DNA from: Bacillota bacterium
GTDB lineage: Bacteria; Bacillota; Clostridia; Christensenellales; JAEXRW01
NCBI GenBank assembly: GCA_023454175.1
Contig: JAEXRW010000025.1
Location: forward strand, 773,022-837,021
Length of the DNA: 64,000 nt
Direction: 5' to 3'
Under the pieces are notes generated by a model that ran no database searches, had not been told where the DNA came from, and was given only the letters and a program-made list of their open reading frames with translations. How positions within the stretch are numbered: the stretch's first letter is position 1; every line of letters begins with the position of its first letter. Position numbers and translations under genes: made by a program. Below are positions 1-8,900 of this stretch, in pieces.

Positions 1-231
1 CTCTATCTTTTTGGATGTCTGTTCTTCTGCTAATCCGTAACCCGCGCCCTCAACGGCCTTTTGCAGGGCTTTGAATGTGGTTTGGGTTTCGTCATAGCGC
101 ACCGTCAGCTTCTCCGTCGCGATATTCACGTCGGCGTGCTCCACGCCCGGCACTTTGGATGCCGCCTTTTGGGCATGGGCCGCACAGGACGCGCATGTCA
201 TCCCGGTCACCCGATAAGTCTTTTCTGTCAA
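1..231 (-). CDS. copA: Copper-transporting P-type ATPase, N-terminal part (cut by window edge)
   Basis: The 77 visible codons encode a heavy-metal-associated (HMA) domain with the Cu(I)-binding motif GMTCASC at residues 9-15 and run off the window without a stop. A free CopZ chaperone would normally end at about 70 residues, so this reads best as the first domain of a CopA-type Cu(I) export ATPase; the pump domains are not visible. The start is TTG at 229-231, preceded by GGAGGAAG. It lies about 80 bp downstream of the HMA/membrane/cupredoxin gene on the same strand, suggesting a copper operon. Family assignment is firm for HMA and inferred for the ATPase. Confidence 0.78.
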   Translation of the reverse strand, partial: MTEKTYRVTGMTCASCAAHAQKAASKVPGVEHADVNIATEKLTVRYDETQTTFKALQKAVEGAGYGLAEEQTSKKIE

Positions 232-314
232 GGCTTCTTCCTCCGATCTATGTAAACATCTGATAATCTTTATAACTGTCTCTTAAACAGTTTTCATGCA
301 AAATAACATCTGTA

Positions 315-2306
315 TTAGCCTCCGCAACAGGAACTTCCGTTATTTTGCGGCTTGTAGTTCTCGACTTCCGTTTTGATGGCGTCCAGGTCCACCTTTTTGA
401 TATCATCCACGACTTTCACATATCCATGCAACATGCCCATGCCGCATTCAAAGGTGAAATCCTTGCCCGGCTTCAGCCAGGGTGTTTCCAGTTCCCCGCT
501 GGAAAGGTCCAGCCCTGCGCCATAGTCCGGAAAGTATACATAACTGTCGCAGCTGCTGAGCTTCTCCGCCTTGAATTTGATCAGTGTATCCAGCCCTTTT
601 TGCACGACCAGCACCGCCGGGGTGTAACCCTGGTCATTCACAGTCACTTCCAGGATCTGCTCGTTGTTCATCACGTTTGCCACCAGGATATTGTCTGTCG
701 GGATCTTTCCGCCCGCAAACGCCGTCGCAGTACTCTGGGAGCAGCATCCGCCGCTCGTGGTCCCGGACTGGCCGCTTGTGGCTTGCGGGGAGGCGGTAGC
801 TTCGGTGCCCGTTTTTTCAGCGCCTGAATAGGTTCTCAGGTCATCCACCACGGCAATGGAACTTCGTATCATGGACATCCAGCATGTAAAGGTGATGTTT
901 TCCGCTTTGTCCGGCGTGAACTCGATGATATTGTCCCCCGGCTGCAGCTCTTTCTGGATGTAGTATTTGGGGATGAGGATCGTGCCGTTGCATCCGTTCA
1001 GGTTCTTTTTCTCTGCGCGCAGGTTAAATCTCACCGGTATTCCCTTCTGCACCAGGATGGGAGGATACGAGCCGGGCTGAACATCCACCGTCACTTCCTG
1101 GTATCCATCCATTATATTGGCTATCGTATAGGCGCCGGATTTGGCATACGTTTGGTTGCCTGCATTTGCGCCGGTGTTCGTTCCGTTTATGGCCGGTCCC
1201 TGCGCCTGCGCTGCCGGCGGCGGATCGGACGAAAAGATGCTCCACCCGAAAAAGCCCGTCGCGTTCACCAGCATCACCACCGCGATCAGCATCACCAGTA
1301 CGGCGCTTACCCGCGTGATGGCGCGCGTGAATTTCCCCTTCAAAAAGGAAAAGATCACGCCGGCCCCCAGCATCAGCGGGACCGTCCCGAGGGAGAAAAG
1401 CAGCATGGACAGCGCGCCCATCCAGACGGACCCCGTGGAAAGTGCATATAGTTGCATGGCCTGCAGCGGTCCGCACGGGAGCAGTCCGTTGAGCAGGCCC
1501 ACGATGAAAGGTCCCCTCCCCGCTTTTGCCTTGGCAGTTTTGGCAGACCATTTCGCAGGCAGCCTCGGCACCAGCCAGTGCGGGAGCCACCCCAGCATGG
1601 AAAGGCTCATCAGGATCATGAACGCCCCTGCGATCAGCATGATGACGCCTTTTACAGTGCCGCTGATGAAAAGCAGCGACCCCAGTCCCCCTACGATGCC
1701 GCCGATGAGCGTATAGGAGATCACCCTGCCCAGATTATACAGCAATGGCCGCTTGAACCGGGAGTCTTTTCCAGTTTTTTCACCGGGACCAATGCACGCA
1801 GGGGCATTGTTATTTTTATTTTTTTTCAGAACGCCTCTGCCCGTGTCACTTTCTCTGCTGTCAGTTCCTAAGCTCTGGGACAGGTTGATGCCTCCGCACA
1901 TCGCGATGCAGTGCACGCTGGTGAGGAGTCCGGTCACAAACAGCGCCGCCAGGGAGATGGACTGGTCGATCCTGGGGATCAGGTTAAAAAAGTCGAATCC
2001 GACCGTATACCGGATGATGAAATACATGGCGATGATGATCAGGAAGATGGGTATCACCTTGGATGCAGGATGCTTTCTTCCTTGCGGCCCCATGCTTTTC
2101 ACCTTGTACCCGGCTTGCTCGATTACCTTTTTGATTGCTTTCAGGTCCGCCTTTTCCGCATCGATGACGATCTCCGCCTGTCCTTTGGGAAAGGAGGCGG
2201 ATGCCTGCAGTACGCCGCTCAGGTTTGTAACCGCCTGCGCCACCGTTTTCTCACAGTGCCCGCATGTCATACCCGAGACTTCGATGATGATCTTTTTTTC
2301 AGTCAT
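315..2306 (-). CDS. HMA domain - TauE/SafE-like membrane domain - two cupredoxin-like domains, copper handling
   Basis: A 663-residue fusion. Residues 1-68 are an HMA domain (GMTCGHC at 12-18). A membrane segment near 85-104 is followed by a UreH/TauE/SafE-like membrane block containing TSVHCIAMCGG near 130-142. Two cupredoxin-like domains follow, at about 390-490 and 540-640, each ending in a Cys-x-Met-x-Met type motif (CWMSM and CGMGM) suited to Cu(I). The protein ends in SSCCGG. The ATG at 2304-2306 is preferred over an upstream TTG because GAGGG lies 5 bases before it. It is the promoter-proximal gene of the pair with copA. The copper role is inferred from domains; the direction of metal transfer is not visible. 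Confidence 0.82.
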   Translation of the reverse strand: MTEKKIIIEVSGMTCGHCEKTVAQAVTNLSGVLQASASFPKGQAEIVIDAEKADLKAIKKVIEQAGYKVKSMGPQGRKHPASKVIPIFLIIIAMYFIIRYTVGFDFFNLIPRIDQSISLAALFVTGLLTSVHCIAMCGGINLSQSLGTDSRESDTGRGVLKKNKNNNAPACIGPGEKTGKDSRFKRPLLYNLGRVISYTLIGGIVGGLGSLLFISGTVKGVIMLIAGAFMILMSLSMLGWLPHWLVPRLPAKWSAKTAKAKAGRGPFIVGLLNGLLPCGPLQAMQLYALSTGSVWMGALSMLLFSLGTVPLMLGAGVIFSFLKGKFTRAITRVSAVLVMLIAVVMLVNATGFFGWSIFSSDPPPAAQAQGPAINGTNTGANAGNQTYAKSGAYTIANIMDGYQEVTVDVQPGSYPPILVQKGIPVRFNLRAEKKNLNGCNGTILIPKYYIQKELQPGDNIIEFTPDKAENITFTCWMSMIRSSIAVVDDLRTYSGAEKTGTEATASPQATSGQSGTTSGGCCSQSTATAFAGGKIPTDNILVANVMNNEQILEVTVNDQGYTPAVLVVQKGLDTLIKFKAEKLSSCDSYVYFPDYGAGLDLSSGELETPWLKPGKDFTFECGMGMLHGYVKVVDDIKKVDLDAIKTEVENYKPQNNGSSCCGG

Positions 2307-2497
2307 GGTATCCCTCAAACTCCTGAAATCGTTTTATATTGTTTTTCCATAGTGGTAATATAACTTGTCTTTGTGTGTTTTTTATGGAGATTCAGCGTAT
2401 TTGATCGCTTTGGATGATCGGAATGTCTCTCGCTTGAATAGTGTAAATGCCCTGGTTCATGGTATATTCTATATATCTATTTGAATGGGTGGCATTT

Positions 2498-3049
2498 ATG
2501 GATCGTTTCGAAACGGAAAGGCTCATCCTCAGGCGTTTTGAACCCGGGGAATGGAAGGATCTTTTTGAATATCTTTCTGACGAAAATGTTGTCAGGTTTG
2601 AGCCGTATGATGTCTTTTCGGAATCTGAATGCGCAAAGGAATCGGAAAGGCGTTCGGGCGATCCTGCGTTCTGGGCGGTATGCCTGAAAGAAAGCGGCAA
2701 ACTGATCGGCAACCTCTATTTGGCGCTGGCCGAGCCTTTGGACTGCCGCACATGGGAGCTTGGATACGTTTTTAACGCGCGTTATCAGGGGAAAGGCTAT
2801 GCCTTTGAGAGCTGTACTGCCCTGCTGGACCATGCATTCCGTTTCCGGGATGCCCACAGGATCGTAGCCATGTGCGATCCGCAAAATGCCCCCTCCTGGC
2901 GGCTGCTGGAGCGCCTAAAGTTCCGCCGGGAAGGTCATCTCCTGCAAAATGTCGCTTTTAAATGCGACGGTCACGGCCGGCCTGTATGGCAGGATACGTA
3001 TGTGTATGCGATGCTTGCGCGCGAATGGGATACAGATAGGCAGCTATGA
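2498..3049 (+). CDS. GNAT N-acetyltransferase, RimJ/RimL type
   Basis: A 183-residue protein opening with MDRFETERLILRRF, the classic first strand of RimJ/RimL-like acetyltransferases that acetylate N-terminal or small-molecule amines from acetyl-CoA. The acetyl-CoA loop appears as NARYQGKGYAFE (Q-x-x-G-x-G/A form), followed by helix ESCTALLDHAFRF and the C-terminal N-A-P-S-W-R-L-L-E-R segment typical of the family. ATG at 2498 follows GGGTGG at a workable distance. It converges with the threonine aldolase gene, and the two ends share an 8-bp stem (3054-3061/3080-3087). The substrate cannot be told from sequence. Confidence 0.85.
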   Translation: MDRFETERLILRRFEPGEWKDLFEYLSDENVVRFEPYDVFSESECAKESERRSGDPAFWAVCLKESGKLIGNLYLALAEPLDCRTWELGYVFNARYQGKGYAFESCTALLDHAFRFRDAHRIVAMCDPQNAPSWRLLERLKFRREGHLLQNVAFKCDGHGRPVWQDTYVYAMLAREWDTDRQL

Positions 3050-3053
3050 TTCA

Positions 3054-3087
3054 GCAGGGTTCAACGCCTGCCCCCTGTCAACCCTGC
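3054..3087. terminator. Possible bidirectional terminator between convergent genes
   Basis: Perfect 8-bp inverted repeat GCAGGGTT / AACCCTGC with an 18-base loop, overlapping the stop of the threonine aldolase gene. No long T-run follows on either strand, so the call is weak. Confidence 0.35.
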
Positions 3088-4112
3088 CCGCCCTGCGCCA
3101 GTTGTATCAGCTCGTCGATGGCTTTTTCAGGCGTATTGAAGCTGCACATCAGCCTGTGCGCGCTTTTTCCCCCGTCCATCAGCATACTGTAGAAAAAGTA
3201 CTTTTCCTCCATGCGTTTGAGCGCCGCCGGCGGCAGTTCCACGAAAACGCCGTTGACCTGCACCTCTTCCATGATTCTTATGCCCGGGACCTGTTTTAAT
3301 CCGGCGGCCAGCTTCTGCGCCAGCGCGTTGGCCCGCTTTGCATTCTCCAGCCAGAGCCCGCTGGATAGGTATTCGATGTACTGCGCCGCGATGAAGCGCA
3401 TTTTGGAGTGCAGCTGGGTCCCATGCTTGCGCAGGTATTTAAATGTCCCGTCCGTCTTGTGCATGAATACCACGGCCTCACCGAACATCAGCCCGTTTTT
3501 GGTTCCTCCGAAGGAGAGTACGTCCACGCCGCAGTCCTTCGTGATGGCGTCAAATCCCTTGCCCAGCGCCGCCGCGGCATTGGCGATCCGCGCCCCGTCC
3601 AGGTGGACTTTCAATCCGTACCTGCGCGCCGTTTCTGCGATGGCCGATATCTCCCCGGGTGTGTACAGGGTCCCCACTTCGGTGGCATTGGTCAGTGAGA
3701 CCACCGCAGGCTGGGAAGAATGTTCGAAGCCCAGTTCATGCAAATGTTCGGTTATTGCCTCGGGCGTCAGTTTCCCGTGCGCGGAGCGCGCGCAGATCAG
3801 TTTGCAGCCCGTGAATTTCTCGGGCGCGCCGGTTTCGTCCACGTTGATATGCGCCATGGCAGAGCAGATGACGGCCTGCCAGGAGCGCGTGAGGCTTCCC
3901 AGCGCCAGGGTGTTTGCGCCTGTTCCGTTGTATACGAAATACACCTCGCTGTCCGCCCCGAAAATATCTTTGAAGATTTCCTCAGCTTGGCGGGTGTATT
4001 TGTCGTAGCCGTAGGAGAGTTCATATCCCTCGGAAGCCTTCGCCAGCGCTTCCAGTATCCTTTGGTGCACGCCGCTGGTGTTGTCCGACGCAAAGCAGTT
4101 GATTTGTCCCAT
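3078..4112 (-). CDS. ltaE: Low-specificity L-threonine aldolase
   Basis: A 344-residue PLP enzyme of the beta-eliminating lyase/threonine aldolase family, cleaving L-threonine or allo-threonine to glycine and acetaldehyde in the cytosol. The N-terminus carries FASDNTSGVHQRILEAL and the SYGYDKYT segment that contacts PLP. HLDGARIANAAAALG provides the Asp/Arg pair, and the Schiff-base lysine lies in SFGGTKNGLMFGE near residue 199. Length matches the family. ATG at 4112 follows GGGGATGAT. It stands alone, divergent from the HD-GYP gene. Confidence 0.92.
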   Translation of the reverse strand: MGQINCFASDNTSGVHQRILEALAKASEGYELSYGYDKYTRQAEEIFKDIFGADSEVYFVYNGTGANTLALGSLTRSWQAVICSAMAHINVDETGAPEKFTGCKLICARSAHGKLTPEAITEHLHELGFEHSSQPAVVSLTNATEVGTLYTPGEISAIAETARRYGLKVHLDGARIANAAAALGKGFDAITKDCGVDVLSFGGTKNGLMFGEAVVFMHKTDGTFKYLRKHGTQLHSKMRFIAAQYIEYLSSGLWLENAKRANALAQKLAAGLKQVPGIRIMEEVQVNGVFVELPPAALKRMEEKYFFYSMLMDGGKSAHRLMCSFNTPEKAIDELIQLAQGGQG

Positions 4113-4444
4113 ATCATCCCCGTCTTTCTGGTAATACCAAAGTGTACGATGCGCTCGGCTCGGTCCTGGAGCACATGCGGATATTATACATCATAATGCA
4201 TATACGCGCACCGGTTTTCAGGCAGGAAATGCCGGCAATAATGCGCAGTCACGGATATTTGTGTTGTGGCTTTGGCCGGTATCCGGTGAAGCCATGTCCC
4301 GGTGTCATGCTGCTCCGGGTTTGTAAATTTTACCGTTCAAGTATTCATGTTAAAATGACGTTATTAGTTACGGAGGCAGTCTGCAACGGGAAGCTTTGCT
4401 GGCTCGTATTCAGGCAAATTTTTACTGCTCGGTGGGAAGTATTT
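4113..4444. other. Intergenic region between divergent ltaE and HD-GYP genes
   Basis: 332 bp expected to hold both divergent promoters. An open frame runs through it into the HD-GYP gene, but it has no ribosome-binding site or family similarity. I found no convincing -35/-10 pair and no strong stem-loop. Confidence 0.5.
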
Positions 4445-5458
4445 ATGGGCGAAAGTTATGCACAAATAAATCAGAAACTTGCGAAGATATTGATTGCAGA
4501 TGACCATCCGGGCAATGTCACCCTGCTTGAACAGATTCTGAATGCACAGGGGTTTCATAATCTTGACTATACGTCCGACCCCCGAAAACTGATCGGGATC
4601 TATGAGTCGTTTCATCCCGATCTTTTGATGCTGGACCTGAAGATGCCCTATGTGGACGGCATGCAGATCATGAAGCAGTTGAAGGAAATGCACAAGGATC
4701 TCCTTCCCGTAATCATCATGGTCACGGAAAATGACAAGGAGAACCTTCCTTGGGCGCTGGACCTGGGAGCCTTTGATTTCATCCGGAAGCCCTTCGATCC
4801 GGACGAGGTCAAAATAAGCGTCCGGAACGCCCTGGACAATAGTTTGATGCGCCAGCAGGACAATGAGCACTTCAGTATGATCATTTTGCTTCTCCAGGCC
4901 ATCGAATTCCGCGGCAAGATCGAGGACAGGCACGTATACCGCATCGGCAGGTATTGCGCCGAGCTGGGCAAACTGGCCGGGCTCCCCGAGGAACAGTGCG
5001 ACAGGATGGTCTACGCAGGCATGTTCCACGATATCGGCAAGGTGGGCGTCCCCGATGAGGTGCTGCTGAAACCGTCCAAGCTGGATGCCGCCGAATGGGA
5101 GATCATGAAAAAGCATACCCTCAAAGGGGCGAAATTCCTCCATGGCAATGCTTCCGAGACGCTCAGGCTCGCTGAACTGATCGCCTGCACGCACCATGAA
5201 AGGTGGGACGGCGCCGGTTACCCGCGCGGCCTGAAAGGCGAGGAGATCCCCCTTCCCGGCCGTATCATGGCGGTCGTGGATATGTTTGACGCCCTTCTTT
5301 ATCAAAGGCCGTACAGGGATGCGGCGGTATTGGAGGATGTCATCAGTGCTTTCCAAAATGGGAGCGGGAAAAATTTTGATCCGTCCCTCGTTGATCTGCT
5401 TTTAAAGAACCTGTCGAGGTTTCTGGATATCAAGGACCAGTGCGACCAGCCCGGATGA
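4445..5458 (+). CDS. Response regulator with HD-GYP cyclic-di-GMP phosphodiesterase domain
   Basis: A 337-residue protein. Residues about 13-135 are a receiver domain, with acidic ADD at 18-20, the phospho-acceptor Asp64 in MLDLKMP and a late Lys in FIRKPFDP. Residues about 150-330 are an HD-GYP domain with HD in MFHDIGKVGVPD, HH in THHERWDGAGYPRGLKG and the IMAVVDMFDAL segment. Such proteins hydrolyse c-di-GMP under control of a histidine kinase. The longer open frame upstream is ignored, because ATG 4445 has GGGAAG 7 bases before it and begins just before the receiver fold. No kinase is adjacent. The gene ends at a strong terminator. Confidence 0.93.
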   Translation: MGESYAQINQKLAKILIADDHPGNVTLLEQILNAQGFHNLDYTSDPRKLIGIYESFHPDLLMLDLKMPYVDGMQIMKQLKEMHKDLLPVIIMVTENDKENLPWALDLGAFDFIRKPFDPDEVKISVRNALDNSLMRQQDNEHFSMIILLLQAIEFRGKIEDRHVYRIGRYCAELGKLAGLPEEQCDRMVYAGMFHDIGKVGVPDEVLLKPSKLDAAEWEIMKKHTLKGAKFLHGNASETLRLAELIACTHHERWDGAGYPRGLKGEEIPLPGRIMAVVDMFDALLYQRPYRDAAVLEDVISAFQNGSGKNFDPSLVDLLLKNLSRFLDIKDQCDQPG

Positions 5459-5486
5459 TTCCGCGATGAATGCTGAAATATAATAG

Positions 5487-5518
5487 GCATCCCCCAGCCT
5501 AGCTGGGGGTTTTTCTTT
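5487..5518 (+). terminator. Rho-independent terminator of the HD-GYP gene
   Basis: CCCCCAGC / GCTGGGGG hairpin with a short loop, followed by TTTTTCTTT, 30 bp after the HD-GYP stop codon. Confidence 0.85.
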
Positions 5519-5521
5519 AAA

Positions 5522-5544
5522 AGCAATGCACAAAGTGCATTGCT
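5522..5544. repeat. Perfect short palindrome
   Basis: AGCAATGCAC and GTGCATTGCT are perfect 10-bp arms around an AAA loop. It is one of the chained stem-loops in this intergenic region, with no T-run after it. Confidence 0.7.
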
Positions 5545-5687
5545 ATGCCTAGCCCTTTTCTACTAGCAACGCCTAACGGGCGTTCGTACGATTGACATAT
5601 GCGAAAGTGATCCTTCTCTCAGTTTTTCGCTTTCATTTATATTTTCTTGCCTTCTTTTACATTACGTTCCCTTAAGGAGTGGTGGGT

Positions 5688-5790
5688 GGAGAGGGCGCCA
5701 GCCCTCTCCATATTTAATCCCCCTCCCGCGCATTGAGTCATCTGAGAATCTCTCTGTCTCTGCGCGTGGGAGGGGGTAGGGGGTGGGTGC
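5688..5790 (+). repeat. Two-hairpin intergenic repeat, copy A
   Basis: Stem 1 has 9-bp arms GGAGAGGGC/GCCCTCTCC (5688-5709). Stem 2 pairs CCCCCTCCCGCGCA (5719-5732) with 5761-5776, with one bulged T. A G-rich tail TAGGGGGTGGGTGC follows. The same layout recurs at 21998-22090 with different stem bases. Confidence 0.65.
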
Positions 5791-5859
5791 TATATCATGT
5801 TGTGATCTGTCATTCACTTTAACCTTTTAGGTTTCTGCCCATAGCTGTAAGCTTTTCTG

Positions 5860-5931
5860 AACCCCCAGTCTAACCGGGGGTTTTCTATACAGAAGAAGAC
5901 CGGAGCATATGCTTCCGGTCTTCTTTTTTTA
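5860..5931. terminator. Tandem terminator hairpins downstream of the adhesin gene
   Basis: Two hairpins. AACCCCC/GGGGGTT at 5860-5882 is followed by TTTTCT on the plus strand. AAGAAGACCGGA/TCCGGTCTTCTT at 5893-5925 encloses a GCATATGC core and is followed by a plus-strand T-run. The second starts 15 bp after the minus-strand adhesin stop, so it probably terminates that gene; T-runs are better on the plus strand. Confidence 0.65.
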
Positions 5932-5945
5932 TGTTTTACTTGAGG

Positions 5946-8900
5946 TTATCTCGCGTGCCGTGCCTTGTGTCTTCTGCGCAGCAGTACGAAGGTCAGGATC
6001 CCGCCGCCGATGAGCAGCAGCGCTCCGCCTGCGATCAGCAGGTTGTAATCGTCCGTGCCCGTCTGGTACTCCTTCTCGTCGTCCAGCTCGTTCGTGATCT
6101 TGAATTCGTTTGCGGTGTTGGCCACTACGTGCACCTCCACCTTGACGGCGTTCAGTTTGTATCCTGTGGGCGCTTTTGTTTCTATGGCCCAGTACGTCCC
6201 CGGCTTCAACCCTTTGTATACGATCTTGCCGGTGTTGTCCGATGTGCCTGAGCTCACCAGGCGGGTCATGGCACTGTCGGAATACAGGTTTATCTGTGCC
6301 CCGGCCAGCGGCGCCTGGGTATAGCCGTCAATCTTGATGAGCGTCAGGTCATGTGTCTCGGGCAGGTCGCGGGATGTGAAGACTGCCTCCCGGCCTCTTT
6401 CCACCGTTACCTTGTAAACCTTGGGATCCACCAGGTATCCCGCCGGTGCGCCCGTCTCCTTCACCCAGTAGTCCCCCGTGTACATGCCTTCCAGCACTGC
6501 CCCGCTTGCGCTGGTCACCGTCACAGTATCATACAGGTCCGTGCAGGCTTCATCGCGGTAGATCCCGAATGTGGCGTTGATCAGGGGCTGGCTCGTATTG
6601 TAATCCACCTTCAGCAGCCGCATGTTCCCGATGGGCTGGTTGGAGAACGTCACCGTTGTCGTGGTATTCAGCTTGACTTCCGCCTGCTTCTTGGCGTCGT
6701 CCTTGATATAATCCGTGGGTGCCTGCGTCTCCACGATCCAGTACGTCCCTGCGGCGAAATTTTCCAGCGTCACGCCGTTCACATCCGTGATGGTCACGTT
6801 TTGTACGTGATCGGTGAGCGCTTCATCCCTGTAGATCGCAAACGTTGCGCCTGTGATGTTCTCATGGGTCACTGCGTCCACTTTCACGATCCGCAGGCCG
6901 CCCACATCGGGGGTATTGGTGAATGTCACTTTCGCGGTCGTGCCGTACGAGACCTCCACGTTTTTGCTTGCGGTGTCGATGATGTAGCCATCCGGTGCTT
7001 TGGTCTCCGTCACCAGCCATGTGCCGGATTCGAGGCCCGTAACGAGGATCTTGCCCGCATCGTTTGTCACTTTGCCGGTCAGTTCGGTCGCTCCCTTGGT
7101 CAGCTTGAATTCCGCGCCGGCCAGGGGCAGTCCCGATGGATTGGTCTTCAATATCTCGAGGTCCCCGATATCTCTGGAGTCGGTAAATGTTACATATGCC
7201 GTATCCCCGAGTTTCACTTCGATCGTCTGTGGGGCCTGGTCGATGTGGTATCCGGCGGGTGCCTTCGTCTCCTCCACCGTCCACATTCCGGGTTCGAGGT
7301 CCGCCACCGTGATATGGCCGTTGGCCTGTGTGATGTTACCGTCCTTCACCACGCCGTCCTTGGTCAGTTTGAATTCGGCTCCTGCCAGGGGCAGATCGTC
7401 CGTGCTCTTCTTGAAGATGTCCAGGCTGCCCACGTTCTTGGTATCGGTAAAGGTCACGCTTGCCGTCTGGCCGACTTTCACTTCGGCAGTCTGCGATTCC
7501 GTATCGATGAGGTATCCTTCAGGCGCCTTGGTCTCCGTCACCGTCCAGATGCCCGTGCTCAGTCCGAGGATGTGGATGTAGCCCGAGGAATCCGTCTTGC
7601 CGGTCAGTGGTTCGGAGCCCGCCTTCGTGAATCTGAATTCGGCTCCGTACAGCGGGCTGCCGTCCTTCTTGTCTGTTTTCAGTACGTTCAGGTTGCCCTC
7701 GTCCCTGGTGTTGGTAAATTCCACGTACGATTTCGTGCCGTATGATATGTTCACGGTTTTGCTGGCGGTATCGATGAGGTACCCGGCGGGGGCTTTCGTC
7801 TCCGTCACCGTCCATGTTCCGGAATCGAGCCCTTCCACCACGATGCGGCCGTTATCCTGTGTGATGATGCCGGTGCGCTCGTCGCTCCCCCTGGTCAGCT
7901 TGAATTCCGCACCCTTCAAACCAACGCCTGTGGCATTTTTCTTGAAGATCTCCAGGCTGCCCACGTCTCTGGTATCGGTAAATGTCACGCTTGCAGTGGA
8001 GCCGTAGGTTACCGTGACTTCCTTGCTGCTGGTGTCGATCCGGTATCCATCAGGTGCCTTCGTCTCCGTCACCGTCCATTTACCCGAATCAAGGCCCAGT
8101 ACATGGATGGATCCCGTATCGTCCGTTACTTTGCCGGTGATCGTTGTCACACCGTTTGTCAGGCTGAATTCTGCCCCTGCCAGGGGAGTTCCGGCCGTAT
8201 TTGTTTTCAGTATATCGAGATTGCCCGTGTCCCTGGTGTCCGTGAACGTCACGCTTGCGGTGGTACCGTAAGATATCGTGACTTCCTTGCTGCTGGTGTC
8301 GATCCGGTATCCGGCCGGCGCCTTCGTCTCCGTCACCGTCCATGTCCCGGAATCCAATCCCGTCAGGTGTATATAGCCGTCAGCACCGCTCACATATCCG
8401 GGGAAGGTGGAAGAGCCTTTGGTCAGGCTGAATTCTGCCCCTGCCAGCGGTATACCGGCCGTGTTTGTTTTCAGTATATCGAGACTGCCCGTGTCCCTGG
8501 TGTTGGTGAAACTCACGCTTGCGGTGGAGCCATAGGATATTGTGACTTCCTTGCTGCTGGGGTCGAGGAGGTATCCGGCGGGCGCCTTCGTCTCCGTCAC
8601 CGTCCATGTCCCGGAATCGAGCCCCTCCACGGTGATGTGGCCGTTGTCCTGTGTGACGATGCCGGTCCGCTCGATGTCTCCCTTGGTCAGTTTGAATTCC
8701 GCGCCCTTCAATCCTGTTCCGGCTGCGTCTTTCTTGAAGATGTCCAGGCTGCCCACGTCCTTGGTATCTGTAAAGGTTACGCTTGCAGTCTGTCCGAGTC
8801 TGACTTCAACGGTCTGGGAATCCCGGTCGATCAGGTATCCGGCGGGCGCCTTCGTCTCCGTCACCGTCCAGGTGCCTGGTTCGAGCTCCGTCACGAGGAT

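Larger units (their letters stand above)
5459..5945. other. Intergenic region dense in stem-loops
   Basis: 487 bp with no credible gene. On inspection it contains at least seven inverted repeats: 5491-5510, 5522-5544 (10-bp arms, AAA loop), 5568-5584, 5688-5709, 5719-5776, 5860-5882 and 5893-5925. The first and sixth are similar C5/G5 hairpins followed by T-runs, and 5688-5790 is a repeat element seen again near 22000. It could be a remnant of an IS200/IS605-type element, whose ends form hairpins, or a structured RNA; neither is proven. Confidence 0.6.
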
